The position numbers were made by a program, and so were the translations under genes. A stretch of DNA of 64,000 nucleotides from the NCBI RefSeq assembly GCF_900890425.1, contig NZ_CAAHFG010000001.1:4030001-4094000 (forward strand). The letters run 5' to 3'. This document shows, in pieces, positions 19,022 through 26,862 of this stretch. How positions within the stretch are numbered: the stretch's first letter is position 1; each line of letters opens with the position of its first letter. The notes under the pieces were generated by a model that saw only the letters and a program-made list of their open reading frames with translations, had not been told where the DNA came from and did no database searches. This DNA is from Pontiella desulfatans. GTDB lineage: Bacteria > Verrucomicrobiota > Kiritimatiellia > Kiritimatiellales > Pontiellaceae.

Positions 19022-20711
19022 GGCGCAACCTCTCCATGTTGTGTTCCAGCAGCCCCACATCCTCGGCCGTTGCCGGATGCAGGCCATACCAGGCCCGTTC
19101 AAACAGCGCTATGTTTTCGCCGAAAACCGGAACGACGTCCGGGCAGCGGCGGGCGCGGCGATCCAGTTCGCGGCAATAGTCGAGGTTCGACTTGGAGTGC
19201 AGGATGGCCAAGAGTTCCTTGCGCGACAGCAAGGCCAGCCCGGCCAGGAACCAGGCACGCATCGCCTTGCGCAGGTCCCCCTGGGCGGAAAGCTCGCGCG
19301 CCATGGCAATCCATTCGTCCTCCGCGAGCATGGTTGCAATCACGTTTTCATCGTCGAGATCCAGCTTGATGGTAGACATCTCCGCCTCCTCCAGCTTGGG
19401 GGGCGGCGCCCGGCGTACCAGGAAAGCCCGAACCAGAAAAACAACCAGGACGCCCAACAGGATGATCAACAGCAGGACGGACAAACCCTTGAAAAACGCA
19501 GGATCAAGCCCGCTGCTTTTTTCTTTCCGCTGATGCGAGGGCGTAAAGCGATCGCCCAGCCATTCGAGAAAACGCTCGAACGCTTCGCCAATGGATTTGG
19601 CGGTGGATTCCATCCACGTGAAAACCGAATCCATGAACGTGCCGAAAAAGCCCTTCTCCTCATCCGATTCGACAAACTCGCGCGGCATGCGCCAGGTGAA
19701 CTCGCGGTTTTTCATGACGCGGTCGACCGATTCGTCCAGCTCCGAGCTATCGATGGTTTCCTGGTTACCGGGCACCCTGAAGGGTGGACTACATGCATCT
19801 TCCGATTGCGCAGTGTTTTCATTGGTGCATGTAGTCCAGGCTTTAGCCTGTTCCGTTGTCCCGAACAACAGCAACGCCATCAGTCCGGTGCGCACCATTC
19901 CGGCCGCGCGGCGGCGCGGCGGTATGCGCTTGAGGTCGGTCATCAGGTCTTCACCGGTCTCGATGGATTGGCAGGCATGGAAGCGCAGCACATAGACGGC
20001 CTTCACCAGCGGCTCCACCACGAGATAGGCCAAACCCACCACGATGGCCAAGAACGTCGTGTTGCCCAGCCAGTACCAACTGCGCGCAAACTCGGTTTCC
20101 ACTCCGAGCAGCGACTTGAGCAAACCCGGAGCCAAGGCGAGCACGGTAATGAGGTTGAGCACCACGAAATAGGCAAAGCCAACCACCACGGCAACCATGG
20201 TGTGGTTTTGCAGGGGCATGGGCATTGCCATGGAGCGCGCCGTGGCGGTGGACTCCCTGCCGGCGGTTGGGTCAACAATGCATAGGTTGTTGAAATAGGC
20301 ATAGATCCAGCCGAACGGGATGGCCACGATGGCCGAGAACGGAACCAGCACCAGCGCCCAGGAGGAATAGATGGCATGGAACCGGTACATCCGCAGGAAG
20401 CGCCTTGGAGTGATGGACTCGCCTTGCGCCTGCATCAGGAAGCTGGAGAGCCGTTGGCAAAAGAAGGCCTGCCACGTTCGCATCCAGATGTAGAGCAGGC
20501 CAACGCCGAGCGCCGCCCCGGCGCAACGGTCGCCCGCGAAGGGGCTGGCCGACATGTCGGCCAGGAAAAAGAGGATGCCGAGCAAATAGGGTATGGCACC
20601 GAGCTGGAACAACAGCATGGTTTGCAGCGGCACCGCGCGCAACAGATGGACTGCGCGCTCAATGAGGTCGAGCGCCCCTTCGGTCTCGCTGTTTTTTCCC
20701 CGGCGCGTCAC
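19005..20711 (-). CDS. DUF4129-like C-terminal domain membrane protein
   Basis: A 568-residue protein. The N-terminal half (about 20-300) carries six or so hydrophobic segments. It is followed by a periplasmic/soluble stretch with REFTWRMPREF (about 390-400), another helix (LLLIILLGVLVVFLVRAFLV) and a C-terminal DUF4129-like domain (DEWIAMARELSAQGDLRKAM, then RAWFLAGLALLSRKELL and ALFERAWYGLHPAT). The true start is GTG 20711: it overlaps the previous stop as GTGA and has TGGAGG at 5-bp spacing, while longer upstream reading is out of frame with the preceding real gene. DUF4129 proteins typically accompany MoxR/DUF58 and sometimes transglutaminase-like proteins. Confidence 0.85.
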   Translation of the reverse strand: MTRRGKNSETEGALDLIERAVHLLRAVPLQTMLLFQLGAIPYLLGILFFLADMSASPFAGDRCAGAALGVGLLYIWMRTWQAFFCQRLSSFLMQAQGESITPRRFLRMYRFHAIYSSWALVLVPFSAIVAIPFGWIYAYFNNLCIVDPTAGRESTATARSMAMPMPLQNHTMVAVVVGFAYFVVLNLITVLALAPGLLKSLLGVETEFARSWYWLGNTTFLAIVVGLAYLVVEPLVKAVYVLRFHACQSIETGEDLMTDLKRIPPRRRAAGMVRTGLMALLLFGTTEQAKAWTTCTNENTAQSEDACSPPFRVPGNQETIDSSELDESVDRVMKNREFTWRMPREFVESDEEKGFFGTFMDSVFTWMESTAKSIGEAFERFLEWLGDRFTPSHQRKEKSSGLDPAFFKGLSVLLLIILLGVLVVFLVRAFLVRRAPPPKLEEAEMSTIKLDLDDENVIATMLAEDEWIAMARELSAQGDLRKAMRAWFLAGLALLSRKELLAILHSKSNLDYCRELDRRARRCPDVVPVFGENIALFERAWYGLHPATAEDVGLLEHNMERLRHGVEA

Positions 20712-21022
20712 ACCGACCTCCAGATGTTGCCGGAATGGAACGAATCGGGAATGAGCAGGAGCAGTTGGCCGATGGCATAGAAGAAGATCCAGGCCAGCAG
20801 GATGCCGAAGGCGGCCTTGAACGTGTTTGCAATGGGGTTCCACACGCTGGCGGTTTTGCGGGCCTTGGTTTCTTCGGGCCTCTGCAGGCAGGAGGCGCAT
20901 ACGAGGCGGCCTTGGTGTTCGGTGACGCACTCGCGGCAAAAATAGTTGCGGCACTCCGGGCACCGGGCCACCGCCTCGCGTGCGAGGTGATGGAAGCATT
21001 TGGCTTGATGCAGGTCTGCCAC
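20708..21022 (-). CDS. Small B-box/zinc-binding membrane protein
   Basis: About 104 residues: a zinc-binding N-terminus with paired Cys/His (CFHHLAREAVARCPECRNYF, CRECVTEHQGRLVCASCL), resembling the B-box or rhomboid-associated zinc module, then one membrane helix (AAFGILLAWIFFYAIGQLLLL). The start is uncertain. GTG 21022 and TTG 21028 are both possible; TTG would overlap the previous stop as TTGA. The same zinc module recurs in the gene at 21563-22171, so the operon holds two paralogous zinc-anchored membrane proteins. Function unknown; probably a structural or adaptor component. Confidence 0.7.
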   Translation of the reverse strand: MADLHQAKCFHHLAREAVARCPECRNYFCRECVTEHQGRLVCASCLQRPEETKARKTASVWNPIANTFKAAFGILLAWIFFYAIGQLLLLIPDSFHSGNIWRSV

Positions 21023-21024
21023 GT

Positions 21025-21570
21025 TCAAACCGCCTCGACTTGCGCCACGGAGGGGATTGGAGGCGGCGTGTTTTTCGCAGTAATCACCGGGCGGGTTCCC
21101 TCGGCCTCCATTTCTTCGAGAGAAAACTCGCCCTGGGCCGCCCGAAGCAGGGGTTCGACCCGCTTCCAGAACCGGTTCGCGGCGGATACCCGGTTGAACA
21201 TGTGCAGGCGCTCCCGGTTGATGCCGGTTTGCAGCCAGCATTTGCAGGTGGGGCCCTTGAGCATATGGATGAACCAAATGACCAGGGTGGCACAAGACAA
21301 GCCGACCAGGAAGCCGGCTTTTTCAACTGAAAACATGAAACCCACCATGAACAGCAGCAGCACGGGCAAGAGCAACGCCCACAACAGATAAACCGGCGTG
21401 CGCATGATGACGATGGACTGGATGTCGGTGAAGTAGAACCGCTTGTATTCCTCGGCGCAGCCGAACTCCTTGACCACCATCAGATGATCCGGGGCCTTCC
21501 ACATGCGGTGGTGGGCAACCACGGCCCCGGTCCGGCGCGAAAACGTTTCGTATGCCACCGACTTATCCAT
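21025..21570 (-). CDS. Hypothetical two-helix membrane protein
   Basis: 181 residues with a central hydrophobic hairpin (about 59-105: PVYLLWALLLPVLLLFMVGF and GFLVGLSCATLVIWFI) between soluble ends; the C-terminal tail is acidic and Pro-rich. The N-terminal part (HLMVVKEFGCAEEYKRFYFT followed by DIQSIVI) resembles a PH-like bacterial membrane domain pattern, but I cannot assign a family. The gene overlaps its upstream neighbour by 8 bp and its stop touches the next start, so it belongs to the MoxR operon. Confidence 0.75.
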   Translation of the reverse strand: MDKSVAYETFSRRTGAVVAHHRMWKAPDHLMVVKEFGCAEEYKRFYFTDIQSIVIMRTPVYLLWALLLPVLLLFMVGFMFSVEKAGFLVGLSCATLVIWFIHMLKGPTCKCWLQTGINRERLHMFNRVSAANRFWKRVEPLLRAAQGEFSLEEMEAEGTRPVITAKNTPPPIPSVAQVEAV

Positions 21571-22171
21571 GGGTTAGGGTCCTGAACATGAACAGGGCGA
21601 ACAGCACCGAGCCGGCGGAGGAGCCGATGGCGAGAAGAATCGCCACCACCATCCGGGCCCGGAACCCGGCCGCGAGCTCGGGCTTGCGTTTCCAATAGCG
21701 AATGGCGACATAGATGCCGGCCAGGGCAACGCCCATGGGAACCACCACCGTGAACCACATGGGCAGCATGATGACCACGGACGCCACGGAAAGCATCATG
21801 GCCAGCTTGTCGAAGCGCATTTGCTTCGGCTTCAGGGCATGCATGCCCTCGGATTTGCGACGGAGCCCCAGGCAGGATGCGCACAGGGTTTCCTCTCCAA
21901 TCGGCAAAGAACACAACCCGCAAAGGAAGCGCCCGCAATCATCGCACACCTGCTCGGCCTTTTTGTCGGCATGGTGGAAACAAACCGCTTCGCTGAGCCG
22001 GGCCTCCAGCGCCTCGGCCGATTTCCCGATTGGCCGGTAGAGGGCCGGCAGCGCATGGATCGTCAGCTTGGTTTTGCATACATCGCAAGGGGCGGCCGCA
22101 TCTCCATGGTTGTAGAGATGGGCCGCGAACGGGTGTCCGCACGTTGGGCATTTGATGCAGAACCGGTTCAT
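21563..22171 (-). CDS. B-box-like zinc-finger membrane protein
   Basis: 202 residues. The N-terminus has a CxxC zinc ribbon (KCPTCGHPF and CDVCKTKL). A B-box-like module follows (CFHHADKKAEQVCDDCGRFL, then CGLCSLPIGEETLCASC, about 68-105), and then two or three membrane helices (LAMMLSVASVVIMLPMWFTV, VVPMGVALAGIYVAIRYW, MVVAILLAIGSSAGSVLFAL). It is a larger relative of the protein at 20708-21022. Likely an envelope adaptor acting with the RDD and MoxR-associated proteins; no catalytic motif is seen. It lies 7 bp after the GYF_2/RDD gene. Confidence 0.8.
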   Translation of the reverse strand: MNRFCIKCPTCGHPFAAHLYNHGDAAAPCDVCKTKLTIHALPALYRPIGKSAEALEARLSEAVCFHHADKKAEQVCDDCGRFLCGLCSLPIGEETLCASCLGLRRKSEGMHALKPKQMRFDKLAMMLSVASVVIMLPMWFTVVVPMGVALAGIYVAIRYWKRKPELAAGFRARMVVAILLAIGSSAGSVLFALFMFRTLTHG

Positions 22172-22178
22172 CGGGCGC

Positions 22179-22940
22179 CTATTTATAGATTACCCGCGTG
22201 TTGCACATATGGTCGTGCAAGGCGCGTTTTTGGTCATCGAGGCCGGCCATGATGTAGCCGATGTAGAGAATCATGCCGCTGAGGATGTAGGCGAAGTAGC
22301 GCCCCGTGGCCCGGCCATACGACAACGGGCTGCCATCGGACATGACCACCTTGATGCCCAGCGCCTTCTTGCCCACGGTTGCGCCATACTTGCCGTGCAT
22401 CAGGATCATGTAGAGCGCCGGAATCAGCAGCTGCAACAAATACATGACGGCAAACGCGACCCAGAACATGGCGCCGGGTTCACTTCCATCGGTCAGCAGC
22501 GGCATCATGATGCCCAGCACAAAACCAATCGGCAGGTTCGCGACATACATGATGATGCCATCGATGAACACCGCGCCGAAGCGGCGCCAGAAGCCGGCAT
22601 ATTGCATGACGGTTTCGCCGGAGATTTCCGCGTTTTCCTTGATCTGCTGGATAAAGTCCGGCTTGCAGCCGGCGCAAACCCGGGCGTTCTCGAAATCGAT
22701 CAACTGGTCGGCGGCGAACTCCTTGCCGCAAATGGAACAGGTCGGCCCGGTTGAAACCGACGCCTGCGCAATACCAGCCGCCAGGGTGTCGGGCACCTTC
22801 CCGTAGGGCATCCAATCCGACATGGTCTCGTTCCAAACGAGCGTCTCATCGGAGACCTCCCCCCGTGCCACAAAGTCCGGAAAGTCGCGATCCGCAATCG
22901 GCCCCGCCTTGTCCCCATCCTTCACATAATACCAGTGCAT
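22179..22940 (-). CDS. GYF_2 (DUF4339) and RDD domain membrane protein
   Basis: A 253-residue protein. The N-terminal GYF_2 domain (WYYVKDGDKAGPIADRDFPD, with ETLVWNETMSDWMPYG) is followed by a zinc ribbon-like pair (CSICGKEF, CAGCKPDF) and a C-terminal RDD domain (FWRRFGAVFIDGIIMYVANL, GKYGATVGKKALGIKVV). GYF_2 domains bind peptides, so this may recruit a soluble partner to the membrane. ATG 22940 has GGGGGAG at good spacing. It is the first gene of the minus-strand operon running to 13657, with its promoter in the 77-bp gap shared with the dGTPase gene. Confidence 0.88.
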   Translation of the reverse strand: MHWYYVKDGDKAGPIADRDFPDFVARGEVSDETLVWNETMSDWMPYGKVPDTLAAGIAQASVSTGPTCSICGKEFAADQLIDFENARVCAGCKPDFIQQIKENAEISGETVMQYAGFWRRFGAVFIDGIIMYVANLPIGFVLGIMMPLLTDGSEPGAMFWVAFAVMYLLQLLIPALYMILMHGKYGATVGKKALGIKVVMSDGSPLSYGRATGRYFAYILSGMILYIGYIMAGLDDQKRALHDHMCNTRVIYK

Positions 22941-23017
22941 CGAACTCCCCCTAGTTAACGAATTGACATTCCCACCTAAAACACATGAACTGCCCCGACA
23001 ACTGACTGTATAAAGAA

Positions 23018-24184
23018 ATGACAAACTACAAAACAAACGAAACACCGTCCAGAAAAGAGCTAGAAGATTTGGAAACCACCGGACTCGCCCCCTACGCCTC
23101 GAAAAGCGCGGACACCCTCGGCCGCAAGCACGCAGACCCCCCCCACCCGCTCCGCTCGTGCTTCGCGCGCGACCGCGACCGCATCTTCCACAGCCGCTGC
23201 TTCCGCCGGCTCGAATACAAAACCCAGGTGTTTGTGAACGGCACCGCCGACCACTTCCGCACGCGGCTGACCCACACCATGGAAATGTCCGCCGTGGGCC
23301 GCACGCTGGCGCGCATCCTCAACGCCAACGAAGACCTCACCGAAAGCATCTGCCTGGCGCACGACCTCGGCCACAGCCCGTTCGGCCACGAAGGTGAAAA
23401 GGTGCTCGACGACCTCATGAAGAACGAAGGCGGCTTCGACCACAACCTCCAGAGCCTGCGCAACATCGAAGTGGTGGAGTCGCCCTACCCCGGCTTCCGC
23501 GGGCTCAACCTGACCTGGGAGGTGCGAGCCGGATTGCTCAAGCACGAGGCGCATAGCGCAGGTGCCGCGCTCGACGGCCACCCGATCGGCCCGTTCCAAT
23601 CCCTCGAAGCCCAGATTGCCGACCTGGCCGACGACATGACCTACCATGCGCACGATGTGGACGACGGACTCGAAGCCGGCATCGTTACCCTCGCGCAACT
23701 CGAAACCACCGAATTCTGGCAACGGGCCGCCGCCGAAACCAAGGCGCGCTACGCCAACCTTTCCGAATTCCAGTTCCTGCGCGCCACCATCCGCACCATG
23801 CTCGAATTGCAGGTGGTCGATGTGGTGAACCACGCAAACCGGGCGCTCGACGAATTCAACCCGCAATCCATGCGCGATGTCATGTCCGCTCCGCGGCGCA
23901 TTGTCGACTTTGGCGCGGAGATGAAAAGCATCCTCGGCGAATTCAGCGCCTTCATGTTCGAGAACCTCTACTACCATCAAGGGGTGACCGAGGCCACCAA
24001 GCAATCCGTTGCCATGATGCGCAAGCTGTTCCTGCACTACATCGGACATCCCGCAACCATGGGGAACAAGGCCCAGGAGCGGATCGAAACCGAAGGCCTA
24101 TGGCGCACGGTCTGCGACTATGTCGCCGGTTGCACCGACCGCTACGCCATCGAGGAATACCAGAAATACGGGCTGGGGGCATAG
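23018..24184 (+). CDS. dgt: dGTP triphosphohydrolase-like HD protein
   Basis: A 388-residue HD-superfamily nucleotide hydrolase of the dGTPase-like type, which converts dNTPs to nucleosides and triphosphate and affects the dNTP pool. Visible motifs: HSRCFRRLEYKTQVFVNG and DHFRTRLTHTMEM (first His), CLAHDLGHSPFGHEGE (HD pair), and ADLADDMTYHAHDVDDGLEAG (final Asp). Length and order match the short type (dgt type 2). It stands alone on the plus strand, facing away from the MoxR operon and converging on the GatZ gene, with hairpins between. Confidence 0.93.
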   Translation: MTNYKTNETPSRKELEDLETTGLAPYASKSADTLGRKHADPPHPLRSCFARDRDRIFHSRCFRRLEYKTQVFVNGTADHFRTRLTHTMEMSAVGRTLARILNANEDLTESICLAHDLGHSPFGHEGEKVLDDLMKNEGGFDHNLQSLRNIEVVESPYPGFRGLNLTWEVRAGLLKHEAHSAGAALDGHPIGPFQSLEAQIADLADDMTYHAHDVDDGLEAGIVTLAQLETTEFWQRAAAETKARYANLSEFQFLRATIRTMLELQVVDVVNHANRALDEFNPQSMRDVMSAPRRIVDFGAEMKSILGEFSAFMFENLYYHQGVTEATKQSVAMMRKLFLHYIGHPATMGNKAQERIETEGLWRTVCDYVAGCTDRYAIEEYQKYGLGA

Positions 24185-24187
24185 AAA

Positions 24188-24237
24188 AGGCCGGCTCCCG
24201 ACGGAGAACCGGCCTCGTGCAACGCCCTTGCGGGCGG
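24188..24237. terminator. Bidirectional terminator hairpins between convergent genes
   Basis: AGGCCGG (24188-24194) pairs with CCGGCCT (24209-24215), extended by CTCC/GGAG across a two-base bulge. A second small GC-rich hairpin (CGCCC TTG CGGGCG) follows at about 24223-24236. Both lie in the 54-bp gap between the dGTPase gene and the GatZ-like gene. Confidence 0.55.
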
Positions 24238-24238
24238 G

Positions 24239-25552
24239 TTATTTGGACATGTTGCAGGAGCGGGCGTAGATGCCGATGACGTCCTGCGTGCGGTTGATGA
24301 TGATTTCCTCCACGTCGTTGGCAATGCTGCCCTCGCTCACCGCATTGTACTGGTTGGGCATGTATTGGCTGAGCAACGACAACGAGATCGGGGTTTCCTT
24401 CAAGTTGGCCACCAGCTTCGCAACCGCCGCCTGGATCCTTTCGTTGGGCCAGTAGTAGCGCGAACGGTCGGAAAAGCTATACTTGCGCTTATACGCCTGC
24501 GTGGCTTCGTCGCCCGGATAATATTTCTTCCAGTAGTTCGGCTGTTCAACCATCACCGCGTCGATCGTTTCGCGCAGTTTGGAGGTTTCAAGACCACGTG
24601 GCGCCAGCATTTCCTCTTCGATCATGGCCAGGGCAAAGAGCGCTTCGCGGTAGCCGAAGGTCAGCCACGGTCCGACCTTCAGGATGCAGAAGTGGTCTTC
24701 CACCAGCTTGGAAAGGCCGGTTTCGGACTGGTAGTCGGTGGAGTGCGCTTCGTAGACGAAACGATCCTGCTTCATGATTTCATCGCTGAGGCCCTTGGCG
24801 GCCTCGCGGTCGTAGTGGAACACCTGGTCGTCGCCAAACTCGACGCCCGGTTGAACCACAACGCCATAGACGCGCTGCCAGGCATCGGCCAGCCCTTCGG
24901 CCTCGAACGCCGCCTTGGTGACTTCGATGGTTTTGATGGCGTCGGCGGGTGTTGTTGGCGTGACGGTCTCTTCCTCTTCCTGGGCACCGCCGGGAATCGG
25001 AACCTCGGTGCCGATGATGTATACCGGCTTCGGCTGGCCCGCGCAAAACGCCGCGTGGGTTTCTTCGGCCACCTTGGCCATGGCGGCGGCGCGCGAAGCA
25101 ACAATCTCGTCGGCCAGCGGTTGATGGCGGTCGCCGGCATCGTCGGCGCAGAACATGGAGGCGTCGAGGTGGATCTTCTGATAGCCGGCCTTCACGTATT
25201 CCGCAATCAGCTCCAGCGCCTTGGCCATGGCCGGCTCGGCGTTTTCGGACTGCCAGGCATTCGGACCGAGGTGGTCGCCGCCCAGCAGGATGTCGTCCTT
25301 GCTGTAGCCCACCTTATCGGCAATGCCATGGACATAGGCCACGAAGTCGGCCGGCTTCATGCCGGTATAGCCACCGAACTGGTCCACCTGGTTGGAGGTC
25401 GACTCGATCAGCAGGATGGAACCGTCTTGCTTCGCCTGAAGCATGGACGCTTCCAAAACGGTGGACTGGGCGGAACAGACGGAATAGATGCCCGTCCCCT
25501 TCCCGGCGCGGTTGTCGGCCAGGATTTGTACATATTTATCTACAGCGCTCAT
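24239..25552 (-). CDS. GatZ/KbaZ-like protein (tagatose-bisphosphate aldolase non-catalytic subunit family)
   Basis: A 437-residue member of the GatZ/KbaZ family: GTGIYSVCSAQSTVLEASML at the N-terminus, LIESTSNQVDQFGGYTGM, LLGGDHLGPNAWQ, KIHLDASMFCADD and a GPWLTFGYREALFAL segment. Classical members support the class II aldolase GatY/KbaY; some relatives are reported as epimerases for tagaturonate or tagatose phosphates. No gatY/kbaY partner is present here, so an independent catalytic role is worth considering. It is the last gene of the sugar operon, after a zinc alcohol dehydrogenase, with an intergenic hairpin at 25599-25625 between them. Confidence 0.88.
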   Translation of the reverse strand: MSAVDKYVQILADNRAGKGTGIYSVCSAQSTVLEASMLQAKQDGSILLIESTSNQVDQFGGYTGMKPADFVAYVHGIADKVGYSKDDILLGGDHLGPNAWQSENAEPAMAKALELIAEYVKAGYQKIHLDASMFCADDAGDRHQPLADEIVASRAAAMAKVAEETHAAFCAGQPKPVYIIGTEVPIPGGAQEEEETVTPTTPADAIKTIEVTKAAFEAEGLADAWQRVYGVVVQPGVEFGDDQVFHYDREAAKGLSDEIMKQDRFVYEAHSTDYQSETGLSKLVEDHFCILKVGPWLTFGYREALFALAMIEEEMLAPRGLETSKLRETIDAVMVEQPNYWKKYYPGDEATQAYKRKYSFSDRSRYYWPNERIQAAVAKLVANLKETPISLSLLSQYMPNQYNAVSEGSIANDVEEIIINRTQDVIGIYARSCNMSK

Positions 25553-25562
25553 TATTACTCCT

Positions 25563-25598
25563 TCGGAGATTTAAGATTTGAAATGTCAGATTTGAGAT
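25563..25598. repeat. AGATTT-word quasi-tandem repeat
   Basis: Within the gap between the alcohol dehydrogenase and GatZ-like genes, the words AGATTTAAGATTTG, TCAGATTTG and AGATCT are repeated in one orientation, giving a low-complexity A/T-rich stretch. Unlike the other word repeats here, no separate inverted array follows; the hairpin at 25599-25625 is adjacent instead. Confidence 0.55.
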
Positions 25599-25625
25599 CT
25601 TCTAAATCGCGAAGCGATTTAGAAG
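25599..25625 (-). terminator. Perfect hairpin overlapping the alcohol dehydrogenase stop codon
   Basis: CTTCTAAATCGC (25599-25610) and GCGATTTAGAAG (25614-25625) form a perfect 12-bp stem with loop GAA. The TAA stop of the dehydrogenase (25619-25621) is inside one arm. There is no T-run, so transcript stabilisation or attenuation between the last two operon genes is as likely as full termination. Confidence 0.6.
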
Positions 25626-26653
25626 TTGATCATCACCTTCGCCCACAACTCTTCGTTGTTGTAGATGACATCGTAGGCATTCTGGATCTGCTCGACCGGG
25701 AAGGTGTGGGTCTGGAGGCCGTCAACCTTCACGAGACCGGCTTCCATCATCCAAGCGGCGGTCGTCCATTCGGCACCGGGGAACGGCGCGGAATAGTTCA
25801 TCCACGAACCGACCACATTGAGTTCCTTGCGGGTGATCGCCTCGAACTGCGGGGCCGTGAAGGTGATCGGCGCATGCGACGTTCCCACCAGCAGGACGGA
25901 GCCGCGGCCGCGGGCGACCTGCATGGCGGAAATCTTGGCCGGACCGGCGCCGGAGGATTCGAATACGACATGCGCACCGTCTTCAAGTTCGCGCGCGCAA
26001 ACGTCCTCGAGTGGCTCGGTGATCGGATTGCAGACGATGGTGGCGCCCATGGCCTTCGCCATTTCGAGCTTCCCTTCGGAAATATCCGAGGCAACGATTT
26101 CGCGGCATCCCATGGCCTTGAAAATCTGGATGGCCAGCAGACCGATGGTGCCGGCACCGGTTACGACGACATCCTTGCCGAGCAGGTTGTCGAGGCGCAG
26201 GATCGGGTGCAGGCAGACGGTGATCGGCTCGATGAATGCGGCCTGGTCGTAGGAAAGGTTGCCGATGGCGACGAGGTTCTTTGCAGGAACGCGCAGGAAT
26301 TCACCGAACGCCCCCTGAACGCGGGAACCGATGAAGCTGTAGCCCTTGCAGAGCGAATAGTTGCCCTGGGCGCATTTGTCGCACTTCATGCACGGCATGA
26401 GCGGCGCGGCGGAGGCGCGGTCGCCCACCTTCCACCCTTCGACGCTTTCGCCGACGGCAACAATCTCGCCGGCAAATTCATGACCCAGCACGATTTCGTC
26501 CCAGCGCGGATTCTCTTCCTGGATGCGGACAATGTCCGACCCGCAAATCCCGCAGGATTTCACCGCGATGAGCACCTCATCGGCGGCGGGGGACGGTTTT
26601 TCCATCTCGATGACTTCGACGTTCTTGATGCCTTTTCGCAATGCAGCTCTCAT
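25619..26653 (-). CDS. Zinc-dependent alcohol/polyol dehydrogenase (MDR family)
   Basis: A 344-residue medium-chain dehydrogenase similar to galactitol-1-phosphate or sorbitol dehydrogenases. Catalytic zinc ligands lie in SCGICGSDIVRI (Cys) and LGHEFAGEIVAVG (His-Glu). The structural zinc loop has CMKCDKCAQGNYSLC, and the Rossmann motif is VVVTGAGTIGLLAIQ. It likely oxidises a sugar alcohol to a ketose with NAD(P). ATG 26653 is preceded by TTGGAG; the in-frame TTG four codons upstream is less likely. It sits in the sugar operon between the FGGY kinase and the GatZ-like gene, separated from the kinase by a 209-bp gap with a repeat. Confidence 0.92.
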   Translation of the reverse strand: MRAALRKGIKNVEVIEMEKPSPAADEVLIAVKSCGICGSDIVRIQEENPRWDEIVLGHEFAGEIVAVGESVEGWKVGDRASAAPLMPCMKCDKCAQGNYSLCKGYSFIGSRVQGAFGEFLRVPAKNLVAIGNLSYDQAAFIEPITVCLHPILRLDNLLGKDVVVTGAGTIGLLAIQIFKAMGCREIVASDISEGKLEMAKAMGATIVCNPITEPLEDVCARELEDGAHVVFESSGAGPAKISAMQVARGRGSVLLVGTSHAPITFTAPQFEAITRKELNVVGSWMNYSAPFPGAEWTTAAWMMEAGLVKVDGLQTHTFPVEQIQNAYDVIYNNEELWAKVMINF

Positions 26654-26728
26654 AGAATTCTCCAAGGGTTAATTGCTCTTCTTATATAAAATATTTAGCC
26701 CGGATTACTGGATCGACGGGATGTTTTT

Positions 26729-26804
26729 GCAAAATCATTTAATGCAAAATGTTGGTCTCTCCGCGCGCATTGACAGTTCCTCATTTTGCACCAAATTATT
26801 TTGC
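26729..26804. repeat. GCAAAAT-word repeat, inverted pair
   Basis: Left arm 26729-26751 (two GCAAAAT words) and right arm 26782-26804 are inverted copies matching at about 20 of 23 positions, separated by a 30-bp spacer. They lie in the 209-bp gap between the FGGY kinase and dehydrogenase genes. The gap has no gene; it could form a stem of more than 20 bp in the operon mRNA. A single ATCCTGTTATCC word related to the ACAGGA family lies nearby (about 26836). Confidence 0.75.
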
Positions 26805-26862
26805 TTCAATTTGCCGTTGCAAGAAATCCAGTTCATCCTGTTATCCCGTCAAATGACTTCGC

